Shown here: positions 49,625 to 62,407 of the stretch, piece after piece
How positions within the stretch are numbered: position 1 is the stretch's first letter
Layout: the number at the start of each line of letters is the position of its first letter
NCBI GenBank assembly: GCA_947034885.2
Contig: OX344749.2
Span: 8,943,501-9,007,500, forward strand
DNA length: 64,000 nt
Origin: Thuidium tamariscinum
Taxonomy: Eukaryota > Streptophyta > Bryopsida > Hypnales > Thuidiaceae
Direction of reading: 5' to 3'
The notes under the pieces: generated by a model
Seen by the model: the letters and a program-made list of their open reading frames with translations, nothing else
Databases searched by the model: none
What the model was told of the DNA's origin: nothing
Program-made: the position numbers and the translations under genes

Positions 49625-52600
49625 TTAAGTGACAAACGACCAATTCATGAATACGAAGGCTATGCACTCCACTGCTTCGTTGTCGTCCAACACTTTCCAC
49701 GCGATGGCACGCTCGTATGTTGCGGTCCGCCCTGTGCTGGACATGCGTAACCCTGCTGGTAGGGTGCAGTAACCCTGTTCCAATACCAAAACACTTGATT
49801 TCAGTAACACAGATGGGCGTTACTCAATGCACTCGATTTTATCAGTACATTGTAAAAGGTTCTGTACTAAAACCAGTTGCAAGAAAAATTTACGATATAA
49901 TCACTAGTCGTAAGGAATAGCGTTTGCGTGTGCAGGATAATGAGCACATAATTCCGTCAGTAAGCTTCGTCGAAGCTAACAATACATATGAATAAAATGA
50001 AGAAAGCATGTCAACTCTTAAACGATAGAAATACGTTTTGGAAGCTCTCGGAACCGACCATTGCTGTTTTGCGGGATTCGGGGTTTAAATGAGAACTACA
50101 TTGCAATATCAATAGTCAAGAAGCTTGGTGCCAGCAACCTCTGCAATCAGAATGAACACCCACCTGTTGCAAAACTTGCGTGAATGTGGCATAAGACAAC
50201 TTGCAATCATTCTCGTTGAGAGTCTTCCCCCACTCCAGGTCTGGCAAGGCGTTCGACGTGGTTTCAAACATTTCCAAACCTGACCGGTTGGCAAACACAA
50301 ACTCCGGCAATCCCTGAACCAAAAGCAATTAAAACACAGTTTACATCAACGGAACTAAGAAGAATCCAGGGTGGTGTTCTCATTTCTGAAAGTCTAAAAA
50401 TGGTAGCAATACGACACTGTTAAAATCTTGGAAGTTTGGTAATCACCTTCCATGCACAGCACACTATAGCATCTGAGTGATGCCAAAATGCCTTGAACAG
50501 AGTTTCATCACCTCCATTTTCTGGCCTCATGAGATCCATACCCAAGTTCAACCTGCACAACATACAGCAAAAAAAACCACTTTTAAAGACCTAGAGGCCA
50601 TATACCAAGTGTAGCAAGCGTTGCAATATCTCTTTCCAAGGACCTAGAGGCTCTAAGCAAACATGTAACATTCCACAGGGGAGGCGGAAAATTGCAAACA
50701 AGAACTCTGGAAAACTGAAAAGGTTAGAAATGTGAGGCGTAGGGGAGTGTTGCGTGAATGAAAGTTTTATACCTGTAGCTGCTGAGAACATGGCGTACTA
50801 ACGACAGAGCGTCTGGATTACTTGGCACTTGGCGAGGCGGGGGAGCTCCTCGGGAAGGAGCCAACGCCATCGCCACCCGCTGCACTGAGGCCACCACCGT
50901 GCGCACGTATTGTCGAGCCATAGCTGCGCAAGTGTCTCGCGTGTGAACCTCGTATGCGAACTGAAAGGCGATGGTGAGAACAGATCGCATCTGACCGGCA
51001 TTGCTGTTCGCCTTGGTGTCTCCATTCAAGCGTAAGTCGTTGCCCCCCTCGAGAGTAGAAGCAAGGTCCAGGGTGCGGTCAAGGCCGAACCCATCCTGCA
51101 CAAGCAAATGCCATCGCATGAAGCTGAGCGCACTGCCCTAACCGAAAAGAAACTCAACTCAGTAGGCGTTCATAAATCGTCTGTCTAATCAGTGGCACAC
51201 CTCAAAATATGTTACAGTCGATTGCTAATGAAAGACGAGAAGACGTTGCATCTAATCCACTTTTTTTTCATAATTTTTAAAATGCTATTGAAATAGTTAT
51301 GAATTTTCGAAGTTTGGAATTGGAAGGTACTGTAAATGCTTGCTCCAATGTTCACTGTGGATACATGAAATTCCAATACGAACCATTGTGTTTGTTGTCA
51401 TTGTTCTGGACCCCAGACAGTCATAAAAGGTCAGACTGTTGAGGAGCAAAAGCGTACCACAATGCTTGTGTCGATAGGGCTAACACAGAAGCCTGATGGA
51501 AGAAGAGGGATGTCGTCCGCCAAAGCAACGTCCACAGGAGCAAACACCAATTGGGCACTCGACCCAACTGCACTCTCGTCCACTCCGCTGCACAGCTGAA
51601 GCAGGAACGTGTCTCTTGATAAAACCATGTGTTGCACTGAGCTGTGACCTTCCAGCTTCACCACCTCGAGAATCTGAACACCATCAAAAGATCCTCAGAA
51701 AACAATCACAGATCGTAAATTTTGAATAGAAAGCCACGACTGCTCATTCTCTAAATCCGGAATTCCAAATAATTGTCACCCGGCTTCTGAACTCAGTACC
51801 TCTCCCTGTTCACCCGAATGAGCCGAAGGTAAGGGTAGCTGGACGTGAGACACCCCTCCACCTCGAGGAGCATAGCCATTGCCATTGCTTCTGAAAGATG
51901 TGGGCACGTTTGCGTCAATGTCGTAGTCAGCCCATTCTGATCGATGCTCTCTTAAGAATCTGATCAGAAGCGATGGTGGAACATTCTGCAAGAGGAAAAT
52001 CAAAATAGTTCGAAACATCAGTCTCACTATTCACAACATCCTTCCTCCATATTGGCTACCAACTGAACTGTCCAGGCACCTTAACAGCTGATATCTTCAT
52101 CAAAATATCATGTACATTAACATAGAAAGAAGACACATTAACGCGGTATTACTCGGGAAGAATCTCATATTCACTGCGTCACATTCAAAGCTGATACAGT
52201 TGGGTGATTTGAAGCAGGAATGTACTTGTAATAACATGGAGGCCTTTGCACAAAGTATGCCTCCACCCAAAGAGTAGAGCAGCTTGTCAGATGCAATCTG
52301 CCCCTCCATAGATTTGGGAACTGCGTTGAGCATCACACTGACATCGTCCAAGCCATCGCTCACCGTCGAGACCCAACCATCGTCAACAAAGCCATTAACT
52401 GCATTTTTGAAGCCCCTGCATTCAAAAGAACCACCATTCCTGAGTTTGGGTTGCCGAAACAGTCCATCGAGACTCTCAGCAGCAAAAAGGAAAAGGCAAA
52501 AACATGAATCCTGCGGAACCTACTTGGCGAGGCGTTGGCCTAATGTGCGAAGCACTGCAGGATTTTGTCCGTTCCGAGGAACCCCCTCACCACTTTCTTC

Positions 52601-55600
52601 TGCTGCTAGCCGTTTCAAATGCCGTAAAGCCTGCAGAAAAGAGTAAGAACTTACATCACTGCGGTGAAAACGAAGACATTCCACCGTTCATTCTACATTT
52701 TATCATCCATCAAATAATATGCCACCAAAATATTGTGCGGCTGACTTGTATGTTCCTTCTTTTTGCAATGAAATTCGGTTTCATTTGTTTCAAAAACAAA
52801 ACAAATCAGTGAATAGTTAGTCCATCAAATAATGGCCAATCTACATGTCCAGCACAGTACTTTAACTTTTGCTAAATGACATTCCAATCTTATCCATTCA
52901 GAGAGATACACTAGGACATGGTGTTTGAATTAGCATTAAACCTACGACATAGTACACCATACAAGAAATAGAATAAACAGAGTAGTCGAACATGTAGCAC
53001 TACTAACGTAGCAAAATATTCCAATTATGAAACACAATCGTGGACTTCTGTCATACCGCAATAGTGGACTTCTGCGCGAGAACAGCAGGCGATTCATATA
53101 AAGGGCGAAGCACCTCCGGCACACTCCAAGGCTGCAAATTTACCCCAAAAGCAAAATTGCTTAGAACCGAAAGGTCTACTCAAACAAGCGAATAAATTTA
53201 CGTATCACAGGTATCAAAAACAACTGAATGCTAATTAGAATCCAGCAGTAAAGCTTAACCTACCTCATTGTCATAATGATCCACAACGTGAACGATACAC
53301 CCCCCTCCTTCACATGGTCGAATCAAGTAACCACTGGAGAACATCTCCCCTCTCACAAAAGCCTGGACAGGCGGCACAGTGGGTCCATGACCTGCTAACG
53401 ACCGCTCACATATCTGCACAGAATCAAGAAATTTGTCTCAAAATGGAAGCAGAAAACCCCATTACAGTTTAAAATGACAGAAAGCTCTGAAACCAGAAAG
53501 TTTAGCAACTGGAGCCTACCACCAGATTTCCATCCTCCAAAATCGTAGTGTATCTTAAAGTACAGAAGTCCCGTGCAGGAGCCAATGTCGTCGGGGCGTA
53601 CATCTGAGAGGTGATCCATCAAATTTGATCAGAGAGGTACAATCAGGAAGAGCATGATCTGTAAAGTAGTACTTTCCAGTGATTGTGACACTAAAGTAAG
53701 GGCCGAGCAGAGCAAAACAAAGCAAAGCAGGGTACCTGAGTGTACAACATCTCAATGGTGCCCCCATTTCCTGTGGGAAGAGCCCCCAGAATGTCCATCC
53801 GTCGACAGTCTTGGAGCCAAGCTGGACGATCTTTGAGCACTTCTGTAACTTTGCTAGCATCGAGGGCCACGAGGCCGCAAGCTCGAGCTGCTATACCGAC
53901 GCAACCGTGGGATATAGCAATGATGCCAATTGCATCCGGACCAGGCTGCAGACACATAATCTCCGACCATTAGATAACTGCCAGGTAGAGGATACTAAAA
54001 CTGTTGGGAGCCTGATTCCATGTCCTACCGACTGACCCTTTTTACACCACCAACAACTCATCCATTCATTCACTCAGTAGCAAATGGTAGAAGCATGATA
54101 TGTCTAAACGACTGTCGCCACTCATTTTCAACAGAAATGGGGTTATCTACTGTCCCTTGGATACTGGTCTACAACCTCCACTGTGAATGATCGCATGAGA
54201 AATAAATGAATAGTGATCAAAATTTGATCTCAAGAGAGATTCGGCTCTTATACCCAGAGTGAGCTCTCCACTGCGCTCTATTGAGTGCTTTCCCAATAAA
54301 AATACACTCCTACCTACAGGTTAAATTGCTAACAGTGACGGGAGAAGTATCCTAAACCTTAATGAATCTCAACTCCGCCTACATTCATCAAGAGCTGATA
54401 ACGTTCTACATACTTGAAAATAATTTCATCGGTTGAGAAAGTACGCCCAGTGAATGAAGCGATAAGTGAAAGTTGATCACTTTCAGGTCGATCGAAATGA
54501 CATACCTTCATACCAGGTAAGGTAATCCAATCCACCGCCGTTCCTGTGGCCTTAGCCAGAAACTCGGTTAGAGTCTCCTCAGCAATGGCTAACAACCTGC
54601 AGAAGGATTCGCATGAAAGTAAGTCAGAACCTTGCAATACCAGTCACTCCCAGATGCTTAAGCTCCGGTAAACACACCTGTCAAAGCTCTCATCAAAAAA
54701 ATTCGGCACTGCATAAGATTTCATAACCCTGGACACTGCACACAGGCCTCGTAATAATGTGTTGTCAGCTCACCCAGATGCACTGTCGCGAGGTGAATGT
54801 TGCGGAGTGAGACGGTGAGGCAAGCCACCGGTGATGGCCGAATCGCAGCTGGTATCTGTGGAGGCCACGCCAGCCTGCCCATGTAATTTGACACAGATAC
54901 CGCCTTGGGTCGAGCTCTCATCTCCACCATTGACAGCCCCTTCCTTCTTCAAAGGATTCTGCAATAACGTTTCAAGCACACAAACATTAATAACTTAAAA
55001 TCAAAGGCTAGCATAACAGGGAATTCAAGCTAATCAAGCCACTCCTTCACCTGAGAACCAACCCGTTGTCGTCCATCCGATATCGGCAGGCTCGGCAACT
55101 GCTGCCGAAGAGCATGATTCTCAAGTGTGAGCTGCGATGTGTGCTTCGCTAGACGCTCGTTTTCCTCCATCAGGAGCTTGTTCAAAGCGGTCAGTTTGGC
55201 ATTCACACTGACCAGCCTGGTGGCCTCCTTGCGTTGCTTCTCCCGGCATCTGGAAAGGCAGAAACAGCACAACAACAATGTGGAAGAAACGCTCAATCTA
55301 TGAATGTTAATTTATTCATATCCACTCAATCAAGGATTCCAAGAATCATGCCCCGCTGAATGCATTCAAATCTCTTTAATCTGATCACCTCAACTTCTTC
55401 ACAATGAAATAGTTTGAATGTGCGAGAAGTAAGCTACAGTCAAAGATAGTGGCAAGTGTGCACGATATTCTAAAATATCATTTCGGAGGGCATAAGAATG
55501 AAGATCCAGTATACATTATACAAGATCGAAGTAAGGAGATTAAAATATGAGGACAAGTCACATTCAAATCTACTAGAAAAGTTGAGAAAGCGTACCGTCG

Positions 55601-55771
55601 ATTCTGAAACCAGACTTTGATCTGCTTCGGCTCAATGTTCTGCAAAATGGGACTCTCTTTAATCAGCTGGTGACGACGAATGGAGCTCGGCTTGGGGCAC
55701 TCATGGTACACCCGCTCAAGAGCTTCCACTTGTTCATTGGTGTAGCGGACGTATTTTCCAGAAGCATCCAT
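49625..55771 (-). CDS. C3HDZ: Class III homeodomain-leucine zipper transcription factor (HD-ZIP III)
   Basis: Nuclear transcription factor of the REVOLUTA/PHABULOSA/ATHB8 family, which controls meristem, leaf or vascular patterning. Sixteen coding exons in phase: 55771-55596, 55249-55051, 54958-54774, 54596-54506, 53945-53736, 53603-53520, 53413-53264, 53131-53057, 52630-52524, 52415-52226, 51985-51800, 51673-51458, 51095-50773, 50552-50447, 50313-50164, 49774-49625 (865 residues). Homeodomain 6-69 (KYVRYTNEQVEALERVYHEC, then WFQNRRCREKQRKE); leucine zipper about 75-115 (LTALNKLLMEENERL); START about 188-400 (LLAIAEETLTEFLAKATGTA); then NVPPSLLIRFLREHRSEWAD; C-terminal MEKHLA region about 720-865, ending FVFMNWSFVT as the family does. 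Length is normal. The ATG at 55771 is the first in frame after a likely leader acceptor at 55791. A miR165/166-type site in the START region indicates post-transcriptional control. Confidence 0.96.
53936..54516 (-). promoter_or_regulatory. miR165/166 target site, split by an intron
   Basis: Exon 4 ends CTGGTATGAAG (54516-54506) and exon 5 begins CCTGGTCCGG (53945-53936). Joined after splicing they give a 21-base site matching the HD-ZIP III consensus at all but about one position, coding LPGMKPGPDA. The 560-bp intron (53946-54505) lies in the middle, so only spliced RNA carries the site. From known biology, miR165/166 cleaves HD-ZIP III transcripts here across land plants. Confidence 0.93.
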
Positions 55772-58100
55772 GCTTTGCTCCTTCCAAGATTCTAAGGACA
55801 CACAGTCAAAGCATGGCTCAGTTCAATGCCTTTCATATCTGTCACCATCAAAAACACTCTTCTGAAGCATGGCAAGCCTCACAACACTCCCTGTTCAATT
55901 CCGTTGACAATTGAGGTAACACCCAACCCATCCCAATCTGGTGAGCCGCCCCCAAAAAACAGTCCTTCAAAATTGTATTCCAAAAGCCATCAAAAGTTGC
56001 CAAACTAAAAAAAACTTTGGAAAGCTCGTCAATGGGCGAGAAAAGTATCCACAACAAACAAAAAAACGACTGGCTCGCATACAGCCGAAACCACCCTCCG
56101 AAAGGGGAAAATAGAATAAGAAAAAGAAAAAGAAAAGAAAAGAAATCAAAATAATTTGAAAGGATATTCAGAATATCAGATCTGAGGGGTCTACCCAACA
56201 TAACCCTGCCATTGTGAAGGTCGGATCCAAGGGAACTCATGGATCACAACATGGTGGCCCAAACAGGATTCTGAAGATAACGAAAATTCTCACCCATGAT
56301 TTCCAGGCGTCCCGCTCTTCTTCCGAGGTATTTCGTCACTCTGATCAGGTCAAAGTGGATTATTCTCAGCAGAAAAACCTAAACGACCTCCCCCGTCGCA
56401 CTACACCTTAACACTCTACACCTCAGTGGAATCCATATCAATCCAAACCTACCTATCATGTGACGCGCTGCAGGAGTTGGGAGCAATCCAATCCTAGAAC
56501 GGCAACACACCAGCTCAATTGGCTTCGATTCTTCTTCCCATTCCTCCAGCAAACTCCAGGAGCTCCAGCCACAGCACCATTACTTCTATACACAGCTCCT
56601 AAGTCTCACATTCTCCGCTCACAAGGCCTCGCAAAGAGACTCGTTTCTCTTCAGAAATTTGTAACCAATCTTGCACTCCCTCTCTCTCTTACCAATTTCC
56701 GAACTCACAACCGTCTGGAATCGTGACGCTTCAAAAATGAAACCTGTGTTTGTTTGTTTTCAAACAAACCAGAATCTTTCAACCCCTGCCCAAGAAAAAG
56801 GCTTGAACCGAGGCTACGGCCACAACAACCAGCTTGCGGTTCTACCCAAGCTGGCACTGCGGAAGTGATGGGAACGAAAACTGGAAATGCACGGGCGACG
56901 CCGTTGGGACGCAACGACAACGGTGGTTTCACATTCGCTGCTGCTGCTGCTTCGTTGTGGCTGTGGTCCTCGTCTTCAGCTTCAGCTTCACTGGACCCAC
57001 CATGGCCACTATCACCACAGAATACTCAAACAAGACTCTCAAATACCATATCCACAAGCCCTTGGAACATAGATTTCGATTTGCCTCTCATGATGGCCGA
57101 AATACGCACACTAATTCTACCGCCACTCACTCACTCACTCACTCACTCCCTTCCTTCGTGGATCCCTCACTGAGCTTCCCTTCCCTTCCCGCAGTCGTCT
57201 CTCTCACCCACTCACTCACTCCACCTGTTGCCCAAAACGCTTTAAAAACTGCAACCCTCAGACAGGTATCGCCATCGCCCGTCACGATGGAAGCGACCAA
57301 AAAGCAAAGCGAGCTGCAACAGCAGCTGCTGCTGTAAGGGAAGGTAGTGCTGTACTGCAGCCCAACCCACACTACTAACTGATGCCAGCTTGCAGCGTGC
57401 TTCTTACCCCTCCCACCATGTTGACATGTTAACCTCACTCCAAAACTTATTACTCCTCAACCTCTTCCATCACACATCACATCAAATCAAATCCCGTCTC
57501 ATCTCGTCTCCATCCCATCCCATCCCATCCCCATCTGCAGGGGAAGAAGAAGGAGAAGATGAAACAACAGCCAAAAAGCAAAGCTCAGACGCACTCAACA
57601 CCTCATCACCACAAACACGGAGACCTTGATCTCCTGCTGCCACCAAAGATGGAGGCTTGGTGGTGCTCCACCGCCAAAGTCAACCCCTCCACTCAAACGA
57701 GAAAAACCTCCGAAAGGCAACTGAGGACGCTAAACCATGAATTCCATACCTACAAAAACGGCAATCATAGTGATGATGAGAGGTAAGGAGGGAGAGATGG
57801 AGATGGAGGGAGGGAGGGTAAGCTGAGTATTTCAACTTACGTCCGGGTGGGTTTTTTAGTGGCAGAAAGTAGGATTTTCAGGCCGAATCGGAACGGGTTG
57901 GATTTTCAGTTCATCACTATTCACTCCACCAAAACCACTTGACTGGCTGCCGTGGCTGCCACTGGTGAAGCAACCAAACTGGTGTCGACGACGACGTAGG
58001 TGACGTATATACGAGAGGATGAGTATAATAAGTACGTGAGGGAGCTTGAAGGGGGGGAACAGCAAGGGGAAGGGATAGGCCTACAGGACCGTACAGGAGA
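55772..58100 (-). promoter_or_regulatory. 5' leader region of the HD-ZIP III gene
   Basis: A good acceptor (gactgtgtgtccttag) ends at 55792, just upstream of the start codon, implying a 5' UTR intron. Upstream the minus strand has a long pyrimidine tract (56105-56150) and several short upstream frames, the longest 99 codons (57438-57139). Other repeats are (ACTC)n at 57126-57148 and a CATCCCATCCC run near 57510. Long leaders with upstream frames are known in this family. The transcription start is not placed. Confidence 0.45.
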
Positions 58101-59830
58101 ATTGCAGGGAGCCCCGCCTGGAGGGCACTGAGCCATTGAAGGGGAGCCCAGCCTTGCCTGCTTTCTTTGCAGTGGACCCAAAAGCCTGAACTCCCTCAAG
58201 GGTAGTGATGGTGGCGGCGCTCGACCTTACCCAAAAGCCTGGACTCCCTGGAGAGGCCCCCCGGCTCTAGCAAGCTCCTCTGGCAATGATGGGGGTGATG
58301 ATTAGGCTAATTGAATACTGGGGGGGGGATTAGAATTAGAATTAAAATCTCCGCTTATGACCCCTTGATTGCTCATTGCGCTCTCCCAATCACGGCGGGT
58401 ACAGGAGGTTGCCGTTACGGCTTCCATTGCATTGGCAGAAGGGGATGAAGTGGTTTGTGAAGGGGGAGTGGGGGACTGGGGGGCAGGCAGCCAGGCACAC
58501 TAGAGCTGCAGGCTACTGTTGAAGGGTCGGTACTACTGGAAGGACTAAGGAACTGAGGAGGTAGGTGTTGATCATGACCAGGCTACTGTCAGTCAGTAGT
58601 GTTCCTGGTTGGTTGGTAAGTAGGTTGGTAGCTTAGCTTAGCTAGCTTGGGTGTGAAATGTGAAAGCTTGAGACTTGGGAGAGGGGAGTGAGATTATCAG
58701 CTCTTGGATTGCAGGACTGGTTCTCCGGCATGGGCCAAGCAAGGACGGACGGAGTGCCAGGCGAATGTACAAACCGTTTAAGTTAATTTGTGGGGAGAAA
58801 ACCCAGAAACCCAAATTGCGAATAGCAAAACAGGTTAAGATTTTTAAAATGTAAAAGAGGAAGTACAAGCTCTGTAGGAACCAGGAGCAATAAAAGCCCT
58901 CTCCCCCGCCTGCCGGCCTTGGTACGAGTGCAGGTGCAGGAGGTGAGCTCACTGTGCCTGCACCCTTGCCCACCTTGTCCACCGGCCCAGTCAGGGCTCA
59001 GCAGGCAGGCAGCCTGCAGCCAGCGCCGTGAGATGAAAGACCACCGCCCCGGCCGGCGGGCCCCAGATTCCTCAGTCCCCCTCGTTTTACCACTGAAAGA
59101 GGGGGAAAAGCTGGAAGATAGGTTAAAAACCACAGTAAAAAAACAAAGGACTCCAGTTCCTTTACCCATCTTGAGGCTCACAACCAAAGGGGGGACTTCA
59201 GTTTATCCCCACGTTGGTTCTTTTCCACGCCAGCGGATCAAGCCAAGCAGCCGGGATTGGATTTGGAGTTGGACAGGAATGGGACGGAGGGTTTCTTTCC
59301 ATTGCTTTCAAGCCCCCGGGAATCTTGTGATGCTCCGGGCTCTCACTTTATGGAGAGATTGGGGCCCCTTGGCAACTTTGGAAGGGGAGGAGAGGGAGGG
59401 CTGCTCAGATTCCAGACTGACCAGGGAAGCTAAAGCAGGAGGGGGAGGACATTTGGGTGGAGTTTGTGGGGCGGAGTCGACGGTAACTCAGGGCTCAAAC
59501 TTCCAAACAGCTCCGAATTACCGTATCTCGACTCTCGAGAGGAGCAAGAGGAAAACCGTGCCCCCCCCACTAACTTACTGTAGTTCTAATAACTTAAGCT
59601 TACAGGACTCAGTCGTTCCCAAACTTGTCTTGCGCTCTGAAGAATTCAAACGAATTGAAGGAGTTTTGTCCTTCGTTGCCTCCCACGTTAGATCACGACT
59701 GAGGTGTTTTTTGTTTTTGTTTTGTTTTATGTTTTTTGGGGTGGGTGGGGGTGGGGGTACGGTACTAATATTATGGGAGTTTGGGACTAACTAGGAGAGC
59801 ATGGGGAAGAGCACCTAACTTAGAGCAGAC
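58101..59830. other. GC-rich upstream region with a 291-codon open frame of doubtful status
   Basis: The plus strand is open from 58919 to 59794; the first ATG gives MKDHRPGRRAPDSS near 59033. The frame is rich in Arg, Gly and Ser, ends in a G-run-coded GVGGGGG, and shows no domain, so I think it is a composition artefact of the promoter side. A G-tract GGGGTGGGTGGGGGTGGGGG at 59738-59757 could form a four-stranded structure. Confidence 0.25.
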
Positions 59831-61021
59831 GATACCTGTATGGACCAAGCTAAGCTGAAAGAAGAAGAAAAAACAGGAATTGGTTCAATGCTAGATGGAC
59901 GGAGGAAGGGTTGACATGCTTTTCCTTTTTCCACAGAAATGAAACGGAATTTCATTGCAAAGGGGTCAAATACAACTGCAGGATTAACGTGCTTTTGACA
60001 TAACTTGGGATGTGGTTAGGTTCAAAGGACAGGAAACACTCCCTTCAAAGTGGGCCCAGCATGGTGGAGTTACTTCGGGTGGAAACACCGGAATTTTTTA
60101 TTTCTTGCACATAACTTTGTTTTTGCAAATTCTGAATTTATATTTGTAATCAGAGACTTCAAATTAAGGTCATCAAGGGAGTTCTAAAACATACCCTGAA
60201 CACGGCACAAAATAAGGGGCTTTTTTACTTTCATCCCAAAAAATTCAAAAATTTACCTTGTTGGGATCACTTTGAAAATATGATTTAGTATCTTGCATTA
60301 GGTTCACCTTGTAGGATATTTGAAAGAGGATATGATGCTTTCATGGACATGTACTAGTAACTTATGGCCCATGCCATATTGCCAATGCCAATGGGATATG
60401 AACAAACTAAAGGTAAAAACAATTCTCTAATTTTTAAATTCAAAAAATTTCAAGATTTAATATTTTTTTTGTTGTAGATTGGAACATTGTAGAGCAAAGT
60501 CCATGCACCCTTCTTCACAAAGGGCTTTCTAAAGATACCATGAATGCATTTGGAGGAAACACTATTCTGGAGATCTCACCATAACAAAAAAAACACAAAA
60601 ATACCAATTTAATGTATAGAGACTACAAACTAGTGTGCCATATGCCATTACAAAAGCCAAAATAAGACTAAAAGTATTTTTTTAGTTTTAAATTCAAATA
60701 TAACTAAAAAATCTATAACCTTCACATTGTAGGTCTAAACACTAGGAAACAAAGCCCATGTACCCCTTCTCGCAAAAAGCTTTCTAACATGACCAAAAAT
60801 GCACCCAGAAGGTGCATAATTCCAAAGACCTCATTGTAACAAACAAAACAAGCAACCTAATTTAATGTATGGATTTCAATAGCAAGAACATAGATGACTA
60901 GCTTAAAGATTTGAAATAAACTAAATGTTAATTTTGATATTGTAATTGTTACATAAAAGTCAATGCAACATTTCCAAAGGCCTCTACTCAATTAATTGAT
61001 TTACACTAGATTCCAAATTCC
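59831..61021. other. Intergenic stretch with weak internal repeats
   Basis: AT-rich. Phrases near 60480-60600 (TTGGAACATTGTAGAGCAAAG ... CTTCTTCACAAAGGGCTTTCT, in parts) recur diverged near 60740-60850, a spacing of about 260 bp, suggesting an old tandem duplication. No gene is seen. Confidence 0.4.
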
Positions 61022-62407
61022 TTAACCCCTAATGATCCCTAAGGAATATGTACTTTTAGAATGGACCAAAATTTCCAATAATTTGAGCATTTTGTTTGCT
61101 CATTTTTTCTCAACCTCTCAAGGCTAACTAAGGCCATTTTTCTATCAAAACCTCTTTAAAAAATACCATTTTTGTTGCATTCATCCCAATTTTATTTATT
61201 TTTAGAATCTAACCATAGGATCTTGTACTTAACTTGTTTGATATCATGTGGTTAGAATTTCATGAAGTTTGACTGTCTAAATTTGAAGATATGAGCAATT
61301 ACAATTATTTTTTCAAGAAGATGTTGAAACTACCAAAAAAACTATATTGTCCACAACTTTCTCATTACTAGTCCAAATAGAATGGATCAAAGCTTCACAC
61401 ATAGACAAAAATACATTATTTAAGGAAAAAAATTTAATGATTTAATTTTGTCTTTTTTAAAGAAAAAAATTTGTTGCCTGCTAAATCGAGTTTTAGACTT
61501 TTTGTGATATAACTTTTGCTCTCAAGCATCAATTGAAATAAAAAATTATATTCTCCAAAAATTAATTAGTTGTTCTATCTTATGAGAAAGTTTCAAAAAG
61601 TTTTCACAAAAATTGGGGTCATAGGAACCTACCCAAGGGTGATTGCAAGAAACACCTGCCGATTTTGTTGCGTTTGGCTGATTTTTTTGGGAGTACTTTA
61701 AAATTAGAAAACTAATTTTTTTTAAATTGAAAAATATGAATAGTGTATATACCTCTAAGATGAAGGTTTTCACTAAAGGAAATGGATACAAAAATTCTCT
61801 AAGTAGGAGAACTTGAAAAGTGCCAAACCTCTAGAAAATACATATCTTCATGTTTTAATTAGGGAAAAATAGTAAAAATAGATATTTTCAAAAAATAAAA
61901 GATGTCCATTTGCAAAAACTCTATGGAGATGGCCATTCACAAAAAAACTCACCAAAATAATATTTTATATGTTTCAAAATACAAGCAGAAGGGAGCTCAC
62001 TTTGTAGACCTCCACACGACATAAAATTAACTATTTTTAAAAATCCTTCTTTGGAAAGCTAGAAGTCTATTAGAAGACCATCTCGTCCAAATTTCATCTT
62101 AAAATCATTAAAAAAAAGGTACTCCATAGTACTAAAAACCCCTAAACTGCCAAGTGTGACATCCAATCGGGCTCTATTTTTGGATAGTAAATTATTTTTG
62201 AAAATTAGGAAAAAATTAGGAAAGGTTTATGATAGTTATGAGTACCTTCCCTACAAATCTTGAGTCAATCGGAGACAAAACATAAAAGTTATGGCCAAAA
62301 AACAAGTCAGCACACGTAGTGTGACACAAAATAGGACAAGTGTTTCTTGCAATCACCCCCAAAATCTATTTTGTTCCCCAAGGGGACAATAATCCTGTAG
62401 GGGTTAA
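61022..62407 (+). mobile_element. TTAA-bounded region with a nested family C element
   Basis: TTAA at 61022-61025 precedes CCCCTAATGATCCCTAAGG, and CCTGTAGGGG precedes TTAA at 62404-62407. Only the outer six bases of the ends pair well, so assignment to family B is tentative. The 1378-bp interval contains the 722-bp family C element. Confidence 0.4.
61637..62358 (+). mobile_element. Non-autonomous inverted-repeat element, family C short copy
   Basis: The ends are GGGTGATTGCAAGAAACACC and its reverse complement, matching over about 24 bp with one or two differences. CCAA flanks both sides and may be the target duplication. It lacks about 1 kb present in the middle of the copy at 13148-14873. 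No transposase frame. Confidence 0.8.

Noticed and set aside
56754..57337. Plus-strand frames of 139 and 167 codons opposite the HD-ZIP III leader
   Set aside because: They consist largely of translated simple repeats (THSLTHSLP from ACTC units) and lie antisense to the leader; no domain.
61637..61660. tRNA gene around the GGGTGATTGCAAG motif
   Set aside because: The motif recurs as an inverted terminal repeat and lacks the cloverleaf arms and a B-box.
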